This document shows, one piece after another, positions 40,234-47,983 of a DNA stretch of 64,000 nt. Where the stretch lies: the NCBI RefSeq assembly GCF_022758885.1, contig NZ_JALEBH010000002.1, positions 434,001 through 498,000 of the forward strand. The letters are read 5' to 3'. Below the pieces are notes generated by a model. The model worked only from the letters and a program-made list of their open reading frames with translations, was not told the DNA's origin and searched no databases. This DNA comes from Sphingobium sp. BYY-5. GTDB taxonomy: Bacteria; Pseudomonadota; Alphaproteobacteria; Sphingomonadales; Sphingomonadaceae. The translations under genes were made by a program, and so were the position numbers. Positions within the stretch are counted from its first letter, which is position 1. The number at the start of each line of letters is the position of its first letter.

Positions 40234-41568
40234 TCAGTGCATCGCCGGTTTGGGGGCCGGACCATCCCATCCACCCGCCGCCTTGAAGTCGGCGCGGCAG
40301 TGGCGGCTGGCGATCCAGGCCAGGATCGTGCTGGGAATGCCGACCAGTAGCGCCCAGCGCATGGCCATGCCGAGCGACTGTTCGCCATAGACGGGACGCA
40401 GGAGGTCGCTGAGCCAGCCGACCAGCACCGGTCCGCCGCCCAGCCCTACCACCTGGATCGACACCATCAATATAGCGATGGCCGTGGCGCGCGAGCGGGA
40501 CGGCACCAGTCCCGCCACCACCGCCATCAACGGCGCCGCCGACAGGCCGCCGATGAGCATGTTGAGGCCATAGAGGGGGAATACCCGATCACCGGGGCCG
40601 GTTAGGATCATCCAGCCTATGCCGGTGGCCAACGCGCCGCTCAGCATCAGCATCCAGATATACCAACGCATATCGCGCCGGCCGAGAAAGTCGGCCAGCG
40701 GCCCGCCGATCGTATGGCCGATCGCCGATCCGAAGAAGAGTGCTCCACCCATCTGCAACCCGGCCTGACTGGCAGGCATACCATGGGTGCGCTCAACAAA
40801 GGCGGGCGCCCAACTGATGAAGCCCATGGTCAGCAAGGCGTTGAGCGAAGCGGCCAGGATCAGCGGCGGCAAGGTCCGGATCGCAAGCAGTTCGCGCGCA
40901 GTCTGGAGAAAGGAAACAGGCGGCCCCTTCTCCAACGGCGCACCGTCAGCGAGTCCGGGCCGGGTGTCGCGCAGCGTAAGCCACACGATCGGCGCCAGAA
41001 CGAACCCCGGAATGCTCGCGAAGATCAGCGTGTTGCGCCAGCCATATTCCTGAACCGCCAGGCCACCTATGGCTGGCCCCAGAAAGGTGCCGAGCGAGGC
41101 GCCGAGAAGGAAAATGGACAGAGCCGTGGCGCGTTGCCGGATCGGAAAGAGATCGGCCACCCAGGCCTGTGACGGCGGAGTGAAACCTCCTTCGCCGAGG
41201 CCAATCCCCGCCCGCCCGATCAACAGCACCCAAAAGCTCTTGGCCGCGCCGCAGACGATGACCGCGATACTCCAGACGGTGGCGGCGATGGCGACGATCT
41301 TGCGCTTCGACCAGCGGTCGGCAAGGCGCGCCAGGGGGATGATCGCCAAGATGTAGACGATAGCGATAATCATGTCCTTGGCCATGCCGATCGCCGCGTC
41401 GGACAGGCCCAGTTCGCGGCGGATCGGTTCGACCATCACCACCATCAGATACCGTTCGCCCTGCACCGAAGCGGACACCAGCACCATGATGAACAGGAAC
41501 CAGGACCGATAGGCCATGCCCGGCAACTGGTCCGTGGCGACGGGTGAACGCGGTTCGCAGTCGGCCAT
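40234..41568 (-). CDS. Major facilitator superfamily transporter
   Basis: A 444-residue inner-membrane protein with 12 predictable hydrophobic stretches. MFS signs are the loop between helices 2-3 (LARLADRWSKRKIV) and the middle GRAGIGLGEGG (TM4). The start MADCEPRSPVATDQLPG is polar, then helix 1 (SWFLFIMVLVSASVQGERY). Resembles the spinster/ACS-type sugar-phosphate or aromatic-acid MFS members common in sphingomonads. Likely imports the substrate or exports an intermediate. Confidence 0.87.
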   Translation of the reverse strand: MADCEPRSPVATDQLPGMAYRSWFLFIMVLVSASVQGERYLMVVMVEPIRRELGLSDAAIGMAKDMIIAIVYILAIIPLARLADRWSKRKIVAIAATVWSIAVIVCGAAKSFWVLLIGRAGIGLGEGGFTPPSQAWVADLFPIRQRATALSIFLLGASLGTFLGPAIGGLAVQEYGWRNTLIFASIPGFVLAPIVWLTLRDTRPGLADGAPLEKGPPVSFLQTARELLAIRTLPPLILAASLNALLTMGFISWAPAFVERTHGMPASQAGLQMGGALFFGSAIGHTIGGPLADFLGRRDMRWYIWMLMLSGALATGIGWMILTGPGDRVFPLYGLNMLIGGLSAAPLMAVVAGLVPSRSRATAIAILMVSIQVVGLGGGPVLVGWLSDLLRPVYGEQSLGMAMRWALLVGIPSTILAWIASRHCRADFKAAGGWDGPAPKPAMH

Positions 41569-41606
41569 GGATAGTCCTCACCTGTTGGAGTCGGCCTTGC
41601 CTGGCC

Positions 41607-42362
41607 TTACATCGCCGCCGTATCAGCGGTCGGGCGGATCAAGATTTGCGACACGTTCGCGCGTGCAGGCAATGAGGCGATGAAAAGGATCGCTTGCGCG
41701 ATGTCGTCCGGCTGCATCGCGCTGTCCTTGCCGACATGATGCTCCATCGCCTGGCGCATGGCGGGATCGCTGATGCCGCCCGCCACCTCCGTCGCCGTCG
41801 CGCCGGGTTCGACGATGGCGACGCGGATGCCGGCACCGCCCACTTCCTGCCGCAGGCTTTCGGTCAGGCCGGTAAGCCCGAACTTGCTGGTGGAATAGGG
41901 GCCAAACAGTCCGGCGGCGCGCCGTCCGGCCGTCGATGAGATATTGATGATATCGCCGCCGCCCTGCACCTTCATCGGCCCGATGGCGGCCTTGCAGGTA
42001 TAGAGGGTGCCGAGCAAGTTGATGTCGATCACGCGCCGCCATTCATCGAGCGACAGGCTTTCCACCCCGCCCGACTGGATGACGCCCGCGGAATTGACGA
42101 GAATATCGATACGACCAAACTGGTCGACGGTATCGGCCACGGCCAGGCTCGCTTCCGCTTCGACGGCCACATCGCCCGGCAAGGCAATCGCCTGCCCTCC
42201 CATAGCATGGATGTGATCGACCAGCCTGCCAAGGCGGTCGACACGCCGCGCCGACAGGGCGACCGACGCTCCGGCGGCGGCCAGCGCAAGCGCCGCCGCC
42301 TCGCCGATCCCCGACGACGCGCCCGTCACCAGCGCAACCTTGCCCGCAAGACTGCCCGCCAT
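41607..42362 (-). CDS. Short-chain dehydrogenase/reductase (SDR)
   Basis: The 251-residue SDR starts at the ATG at 42362 (AGGAGG ribosome site; the upstream extension is discarded). It has TGASSGIG (13-20), DILVNSAGVIQ, IINISSTAGRRAAGLFGPYSTSK (catalytic Ser, Tyr and Lys), and a C-terminal part of the NADP-dependent sub-type (ARRVDRLGRLVD). The EPGATATEV end motif is typical of reductase-like SDRs. Gene order with the LuxC gene downstream suggests it may act on an aldehyde or alcohol product. Confidence 0.88.
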   Translation of the reverse strand: MAGSLAGKVALVTGASSGIGEAAALALAAAGASVALSARRVDRLGRLVDHIHAMGGQAIALPGDVAVEAEASLAVADTVDQFGRIDILVNSAGVIQSGGVESLSLDEWRRVIDINLLGTLYTCKAAIGPMKVQGGGDIINISSTAGRRAAGLFGPYSTSKFGLTGLTESLRQEVGGAGIRVAIVEPGATATEVAGGISDPAMRQAMEHHVGKDSAMQPDDIAQAILFIASLPARANVSQILIRPTADTAAM

Positions 42363-42439
42363 ATCCGCTCCTCCTATTCTTGTGCGGCGATGATCGCCCG
42401 GCGACGGCTCGCCACACAAGACGGATGGGCAAATATCGC

Positions 42440-43867
42440 TCAGGCGTCCTCGTCGCTCATCCAGCGGACCAGATGCTGCATCGGGAACATGCCGTCATGC
42501 GTGCCGCCCGCGACATGCTTGGCCGCTCCGCCAAGCCGCACCACCCGCTGCGCGCCCGCATTGGCCAGCCGGTCGCGCAGGGCGCGCTTGCGCTCGGGCG
42601 GGTAGATACCGATCGTCTGGGTCGCCACATTCACATGACGCACGGCATCCTCCAGCGACGCGACATGCACGACATTGGCGGTCTTGTTGCTGGGGTGGAA
42701 GTCGACCGGCTCATTCGTCAGGATGACGAGGCCCCGGCCATCGGGCTTCCCCCAAATCCTGCAGTCGTCCCCCATCAGTTGCAGCATCTCTATCTCGTCG
42801 CGGACATCCATCGGGAGCGGCTGCGCCACCGCCGACGCGGTTTCCCGATCCACGCCAAGCCTTTCCTGCAACCGCGCGCAAAAGGCTTCGATCCCCGCAC
42901 GATCGCCCTCGACGAACAGGAAGCGGCTGGCAAGGCACGCTTCTTGGTTCATCGTCGCGACATCGATCGCCGCCGCTTCCGCCACCTGCCCGATAACCTC
43001 CGGCGACATGAAGCCTTCGAGGCCGATCATGGAGATCGACGTCTTGGGATCGAAGGACACCATCTGCAGGCCAGGCCCGATATATTGGATGACGTTGCGA
43101 ATGGCATCGCCGCCGCCCCAAGCGACGATCTTGTCGAAATATTGGGGGCGGTAGAGCGTTCCTTCGATCCGTGCGTCGCCGCCGCGCCAGTAGACCGCCG
43201 ACATGGATCGAACGACCGGATGGTTCGGGTCGACATCGGCCATGGTGCGCAGCATGGCGACACAGGTGAAGGGATCGCTCGACGGCATCTTGAAGAGGTT
43301 GACCGCCTTCACCAGCGCGCCCTGCGCGATGGAAGAGATACAACCCGTCGGCGAATTGCCCGCCAACATATGCACCATCCGCGTCGGGAAGACGCGCAGC
43401 GCCCCGCGATTGCCATGGGCATCGGCGCGCTCCACCCATCCGTCCAGCGCGGCGGGATGCAGGAAACTCGTCTCTATGCTGCTCATCAGGCCATCGCGGG
43501 TCAGGAAATGCCGGGCGCGGCGGAAAAGATTTTCGACCACGCGGCGCGGCAACGGATTGACCTTGACCGTATGTTCGAGCGCCTGGGCAAGATAGGGATT
43601 GGTCTCGAAATCCATCCGCTGCCCCGCCTCGACCAGGAAATCGACGATCTCCGTGGTCGGCACGTCATAGAGCGGCGGCAGTTCCGAACGCGGCGTCACC
43701 AGCGCGTTGAGGTCGATCGCCGGCGTGGCGAAGTCCACGCCCAGGTCGCGCGAGCGATGCCGGACCGCATCGTCCTCGACCAGTCGCCCGCGCACGAAAT
43801 GATCAACCTTGATGGGTTCGACGGCCGTGTCGCCTTCCAACGGCAGCTTCTTTTCCAGGACGGTCAT
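42440..43867 (-). CDS. LuxC-like acyl-CoA reductase
   Basis: The 475-residue protein belongs to the LuxC family of acyl-CoA (fatty-acyl) reductases that make aldehydes from acyl groups with NADPH. It contains the nucleotide-binding region HMLAGNSPTGCISSIAQGAL (about 166-185) and the catalytic-cysteine region TMNQEACLASRF (Cys311). The start overlaps the adenylating-enzyme stop as ATGA. No luciferase gene is near. The pair is therefore more likely to reduce a catabolic carboxylic acid to its aldehyde than to serve bioluminescence. Confidence 0.88.
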   Translation of the reverse strand: MTVLEKKLPLEGDTAVEPIKVDHFVRGRLVEDDAVRHRSRDLGVDFATPAIDLNALVTPRSELPPLYDVPTTEIVDFLVEAGQRMDFETNPYLAQALEHTVKVNPLPRRVVENLFRRARHFLTRDGLMSSIETSFLHPAALDGWVERADAHGNRGALRVFPTRMVHMLAGNSPTGCISSIAQGALVKAVNLFKMPSSDPFTCVAMLRTMADVDPNHPVVRSMSAVYWRGGDARIEGTLYRPQYFDKIVAWGGGDAIRNVIQYIGPGLQMVSFDPKTSISMIGLEGFMSPEVIGQVAEAAAIDVATMNQEACLASRFLFVEGDRAGIEAFCARLQERLGVDRETASAVAQPLPMDVRDEIEMLQLMGDDCRIWGKPDGRGLVILTNEPVDFHPSNKTANVVHVASLEDAVRHVNVATQTIGIYPPERKRALRDRLANAGAQRVVRLGGAAKHVAGGTHDGMFPMQHLVRWMSDEDA

Positions 43868-45216
43868 GCCACACCTCGCACATAGGCATCGACCGTGCCC
43901 GCACAGCCGATCTTGTCGTCGCCTTCCATATCCGCGAAGCGGACGATCGTGTCGCTAATCGACGGCCCAGCATTGCCGCAGGCACAGGGCCGGTAATCCA
44001 GGGAAACCCTGTCGCCAGTAATGACGCCGCCCCAGCGGCCATCGAGCGACAGGTCGAAGAACGCGGCGCGCCCTTCCACCTCGCCATCGCAACTATGCTC
44101 GATCAGCGCATCGCCTTCCTTGTTGAGGATCATCGGCACGATCCAGGGCGGTACATGATAGCGACCGCCGCCCGGACATTTGGGCATACCGCTGTTCAGT
44201 TCCTGCATGGAATAATTCTGGAAATGCCGCCCTTCGGGAATATTGAACGTCTCATGCACGAACTGCTGATAATCATCGGGCAGTTGCGCGCGCTTCAATC
44301 CCCCTCCGATATAGATGCAGTTGTCCGGGTTGAAATCCTTGGCTGAATAGCCGCGTTCCCGAACTTCTTTTGCGACATGGTAGAGCGCGTTCCACATGCC
44401 AGCGATATAGAGCTTGTCGGCGCGATGCTCGATCATCGCGTCCGCCGCCACATGCCCGGCGCGATCCATCGCATCCTGCCGCACGCGCGATGTTTCTTCC
44501 AGCTCGGCGATGTCGCCGGGCAATGCCGTCCCTTCCGCGATCGCCTTCCGCAAAACGACCATGCGGGTCAACGACCCGACGGTGATCGGCGGAACCGGAT
44601 AGTGAAACATCTCCTTGTCGGGATCGCCGAACGCCTCGCGCTGCGCCTGCCCGATAATCTCGTTCCTGGGCACTTTCGCCACCGGCGCGAGGCCCATGAT
44701 ACGACGGTCACGGGCCGGCTGTACTCCCGATCCCCAGGCGAAGACATTGACGGTATCGATCTTCGACCAGTCCATATCCTTTTGTGAGGCGATCAACATC
44801 GCCGACTTGCCGGTCGTGCCGCTGGAGCAGGAGACATAGTGGCCCGCGGCCTGGAGCCGATCGATCCAGTCATCCACATCCGTGATATTATCCAGATCAA
44901 CCTCAGTCACTGGATAGGCCGAGATGGTGTTGAGCCATTGGGTCAACTTGTCCCAGCGTTCCTGCATCAGCCAGACTTCGGGATAGCTTTTATAGGCCGT
45001 GTGCGGAAAGAGCAGCTTCACCGCGTCGTCCAACGATCGCACCGCGTCGATGCCCGCCTCCCGCGCCCGGTGGCCCAGCAGGCGGATGCTGTCCTTACGC
45101 TCCTGGAAACGCTCGTCGAGGGCCGCGATTTGCACCGCGCGCAACTCTTCATACGGCATGTTGAACCTGTAGTCCAAACTGACGAGTCCGGTCAGGCGAT
45201 CGGCCTGCACACCCAT
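43864..45216 (-). CDS. LuxE/PaaK-like acyl-adenylating enzyme
   Basis: The 450-residue protein from the ATG at 45216 (AAGGAGCAGGAT site) has the ATP-binding motif VSCSSGTTGKSAM (about 128-140) and a C-terminal part with the Cys-rich CACGNAGPSISDTIVRF, as in LuxE acyl-protein synthetases and PaaK-type ligases. It would activate a carboxylic acid with ATP and hand it to the LuxC-like reductase whose start overlaps its stop. It is longer than standard LuxE proteins (about 370) but not a full-length ANL enzyme. Divergent from the TetR gene at 45307. Confidence 0.83.
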   Translation of the reverse strand: MGVQADRLTGLVSLDYRFNMPYEELRAVQIAALDERFQERKDSIRLLGHRAREAGIDAVRSLDDAVKLLFPHTAYKSYPEVWLMQERWDKLTQWLNTISAYPVTEVDLDNITDVDDWIDRLQAAGHYVSCSSGTTGKSAMLIASQKDMDWSKIDTVNVFAWGSGVQPARDRRIMGLAPVAKVPRNEIIGQAQREAFGDPDKEMFHYPVPPITVGSLTRMVVLRKAIAEGTALPGDIAELEETSRVRQDAMDRAGHVAADAMIEHRADKLYIAGMWNALYHVAKEVRERGYSAKDFNPDNCIYIGGGLKRAQLPDDYQQFVHETFNIPEGRHFQNYSMQELNSGMPKCPGGGRYHVPPWIVPMILNKEGDALIEHSCDGEVEGRAAFFDLSLDGRWGGVITGDRVSLDYRPCACGNAGPSISDTIVRFADMEGDDKIGCAGTVDAYVRGVA

Positions 45217-45306
45217 ATCCTGCTCCTTGCCTTGGGATCGTTGGCGCATTAATAGCACCTAATACGTTTCATTATGCATGATTCGCAAAAACCGGCAAGG
45301 GCCATA

Positions 45307-45966
45307 ATGATGCTGGTCATGAACAGCTTCTCATCGCAGCGCGCCGGTCGCGCAGGACGCCCCACCCGCGAGCAGGCGCAGGCGCGCCAAGGCGAACTAC
45401 TCAACGTTGCGCTCGACATGTTCCTCGACAGGGGATTCGAATTGACAACGATGGAGGGCATCGCCGCCGCCGTCGGCATGACCAAGCGGACCATCTATGC
45501 GCGCTACCCGGAAAAATCGGCCCTATTTCTGGCGGCCGTGACGCGCGCGATCGAGCGCACGGCAACGGCGCCGGACGACTTACGCGCGGCGGAAAGCACG
45601 GACATCGAAACCACCCTGATCGCCGTGGCGCGGCTCCGCATCGCCGATCTTTCGACGCCCGAAGGGGTGCGCCTGCGGCGTATCGTCACAACGGAATCCT
45701 ATCGGTTCCCCGAATTATTGATGCTGTCCTACGACCGGGGCGCGCGACCGATGGCGGAATATCTAGCCGATCTGCTCCGGCGTCACGATAGCGCCGGGGC
45801 GATTTGCGTGGAGCGGCCGGACATGGCAGCCAGTCTGTTCATGACCATGGTGCTCGGCGGGCCGGTGCGGCTGATCGCGTCACCGCAGGCCATGAGTCCG
45901 ATGGAAGTCGACGAATGGGTGCAAGCCGCGGTGCGCCTGTTCCTGAACGGCGTAAAAACAAGATGA
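45307..45966 (+). CDS. TetR-family transcriptional regulator
   Basis: The 219-residue protein has an N-terminal TetR HTH (LLNVALDMFLDRGFELTTMEGI and GMTKRTIYARYPEKSALF). Among several close ATGs, 45307 follows an AGGG ribosome site; the one at 45274 adds 11 residues. It is divergent from the LuxE/LuxC operon across a 90-base AT-rich gap (45217-45306) and is likely its repressor. The ligand domain is unremarkable. Confidence 0.88.
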   Translation: MMLVMNSFSSQRAGRAGRPTREQAQARQGELLNVALDMFLDRGFELTTMEGIAAAVGMTKRTIYARYPEKSALFLAAVTRAIERTATAPDDLRAAESTDIETTLIAVARLRIADLSTPEGVRLRRIVTTESYRFPELLMLSYDRGARPMAEYLADLLRRHDSAGAICVERPDMAASLFMTMVLGGPVRLIASPQAMSPMEVDEWVQAAVRLFLNGVKTR

Positions 45967-46057
45967 TGGACAGGAGGCGAGGATGGGATCGGCCTATTGG
46001 GGCGAGCCTGTTCCTGACATTGGGGCGCGGCCCCCACAATATGGAGGTCATACGCCT

Positions 46058-46921
46058 ATGAGCGAGCGCCAGAAGGTGGCCGTAGTCACGGGAGCGAGCG
46101 CCGGCATCGGCAAGGAAGCGGCGCGCGCACTGCTGGCCAAGGGATGGAGGGTGATTGGCGTCGGCCGCGATCCGGTGCGCTGTGCGGAAACCGAAAAGAC
46201 GCTGTCGGCCACACCCGGCACGAACTTTCATATGATCCGGGCGGACATGATGCTGCTGTCGGAAACAGCACGGGTCGCACAGGAAATTGCCGCGCTGGCG
46301 CCTGAAATCGACGCGCTGCTCAACAATGCCGGTGGTGTTCATGCCGAGCGGATCATCACGCCGGAGGGGAATGAGGCAACCTTCGTTTCCAACCATCTTA
46401 CGCCCTTCCTGTTGACGCAAAAACTGATGCCGCAGTTGCAAGCAGCGGCAACACGACAAGGAACGGGCGCCGTCCGAATCGTCGCGACATCATCGACGGG
46501 ACATGAGCATTGCGACGGGATGCGCTGGAACGACCTGACCTTCACCGACGATTTTGTGGGCGGCGCGGCCTACTGCCACGCGAAACTGGCCAACATCCTC
46601 TTCACCCGCGAATTGGCGCGGCGAACGAGCGGCACCGGCATCGTCGCCCACGCCATGCATCCGGGGGTCGTGGCCAGCAATTTCGCGACCCACTGCGATG
46701 CACCGATGCGCGCCTATATGGAATCGATCGCCGATAGCGCCCTGTCACCGCGCGAGGCCGCCGACACGCTGGTCTGGCTGGCGAGCACAGAGGAGCCGGG
46801 CCGGTCGAGCGGACTGTATTTCCATCAGCGCACCGCCATCATGCCATCGACGGCCGCACAGGATGATGCCGCCGCCGCCCGGCTCTGGACCGTCAGCGAG
46901 CAGTTGGTGGCGGGCTACTGA
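46058..46921 (+). CDS. Short-chain dehydrogenase/reductase, retinol-dehydrogenase-like
   Basis: The 287-residue SDR starts at the ATG at 46058, behind GGAGGT. It has TGASAGIG near the N-terminus, LLNNAGGVHAERI, and a catalytic pair in AAYCHAKLAN (Tyr and Lys). The long C-terminal half and AxHPGVVASNFATH are typical of retinol/oxidoreductase-like SDRs. It ends in a 7-base convergent overlap with the DapB-like gene. Follows the TetR gene at 45307 by about 90 bases on the same strand. Confidence 0.87.
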   Translation: MSERQKVAVVTGASAGIGKEAARALLAKGWRVIGVGRDPVRCAETEKTLSATPGTNFHMIRADMMLLSETARVAQEIAALAPEIDALLNNAGGVHAERIITPEGNEATFVSNHLTPFLLTQKLMPQLQAAATRQGTGAVRIVATSSTGHEHCDGMRWNDLTFTDDFVGGAAYCHAKLANILFTRELARRTSGTGIVAHAMHPGVVASNFATHCDAPMRAYMESIADSALSPREAADTLVWLASTEEPGRSSGLYFHQRTAIMPSTAAQDDAAAARLWTVSEQLVAGY

Positions 46922-47958
46922 AAACGCGCAATGACCTGGGGCAGGTCGGCCGTGGTGCGGATGCCCGGCGGAGCCTCGCACAGGGCCGCCACGGCATTGA
47001 CGGCGCGATGCGCGGTCAGGCCCGGCGTGAAGGCGGCATAATCCTCCGGCGCGACGGGAAAGGAAATCGCCACGTCGAGCGGCGTGTCGCCTTCCACCAA
47101 CATGTGCCAGCCCGAAGGCCTTAGCGCCCAGTCGGTCCGATCAATCTCCCGTCCGCAATACCAGTTGGCGCGAAAGCGAAGCGCGGCTCTGCCGCTCCTC
47201 AGGCCGGATACCGTGATCCGCTGCGCCGCCACGGTGCCGACGGGAACCGTGCCGGCCGCGATCCCGATATCCCGCGTGGCGATACCAAATTCCCCCATCG
47301 CCTCCCATTCGTCGATGGCGACGCCCGTCGCGGCGGCCAATTGTGCGAGCGATCCGGCGAAATCCTGCTTCACATGCGCGATCTGGCCGGGATCGAAGGA
47401 TTGCGGCGCGCGGCCGAAACCCATGATATCGAACAGCAGCGCCGGTGAATTGCGGCTGGAGAGATCCGCATATTCGTCGATCGTCAGGCAATCGAGCCGC
47501 CGCGAAAGCGACAAAAGCGGCAGGGGCAACGCCTCCGTCACGAAGCCGGGACTGGAGCCTGTGCTATAGATGGAGCTTTTGCCGGCTCGACAGGCCGTCT
47601 CGATCCGGTCGCGCACTGTCGGCGCCATGCTCGGCGGGTGATGAAAATCGCCGCGCGTGGTCACGACATTCTTGCCGGATTCCAGCAGGCGGCACAATTC
47701 GTCCAGATCGGTGCCCTGCCGCATATAGAGGACGCAATCGGCCGGCGTATCGATCAAATCGTCGATCGACCGGGTCGCCAAAATGCCGCAGGGCGGCAAG
47801 CCTGCGAGCGTGCCCGCATCCTGACCGGCCTTGACATCCGAGCTGACCCATAGGCCGACCAGCTCCAGTTGTGGATGCTCGATCACCGTGCGCAACGCGC
47901 GCGCGCCGACATTGCCGGTCGCCCATTGAATGACACGATAGCGCCTGCCGCCGGTCAT
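46915..47958 (-). CDS. DapB-like NAD(P)-dependent oxidoreductase
   Basis: The 347-residue protein begins with a Rossmann motif of the dihydrodipicolinate-reductase type (YRVIQWATGNVGARALRTVI), followed by VLYMRQGTDLDELCRLLESGKNVVTTRGDF. The C-terminal part contains GSSPGFVTEALPLPLLSLSRR. Such proteins are annotated as DapB N-terminal-like oxidoreductases or 2,4-diaminopentanoate dehydrogenase relatives, and many are linked to catabolic clusters. The start ATG at 47958 has an AAGGAGAGG ribosome site. It lies 25 bases after the TonB receptor stop and is probably co-transcribed with it. Substrate unknown. Confidence 0.82.
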   Translation of the reverse strand: MTGGRRYRVIQWATGNVGARALRTVIEHPQLELVGLWVSSDVKAGQDAGTLAGLPPCGILATRSIDDLIDTPADCVLYMRQGTDLDELCRLLESGKNVVTTRGDFHHPPSMAPTVRDRIETACRAGKSSIYSTGSSPGFVTEALPLPLLSLSRRLDCLTIDEYADLSSRNSPALLFDIMGFGRAPQSFDPGQIAHVKQDFAGSLAQLAAATGVAIDEWEAMGEFGIATRDIGIAAGTVPVGTVAAQRITVSGLRSGRAALRFRANWYCGREIDRTDWALRPSGWHMLVEGDTPLDVAISFPVAPEDYAAFTPGLTAHRAVNAVAALCEAPPGIRTTADLPQVIARFQ

Positions 47959-47983
47959 CACCCTCTCCTTCCGTCTTTTACCG

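Noticed and set aside
42380..43885. A 501-codon open frame on the strand opposite the LuxC gene
   Set aside because: It is the exact antisense of a well-conserved coding gene in GC-rich DNA, has low-complexity His/Arg-rich sequence, no family motif, and no ribosome site. Typical shadow frame.
42440..45216. A bioluminescence lux operon
   Set aside because: LuxC- and LuxE-like genes are present, but there is no luciferase LuxA/LuxB or LuxD thioesterase in the window; a catabolic acid-reduction role is more likely.
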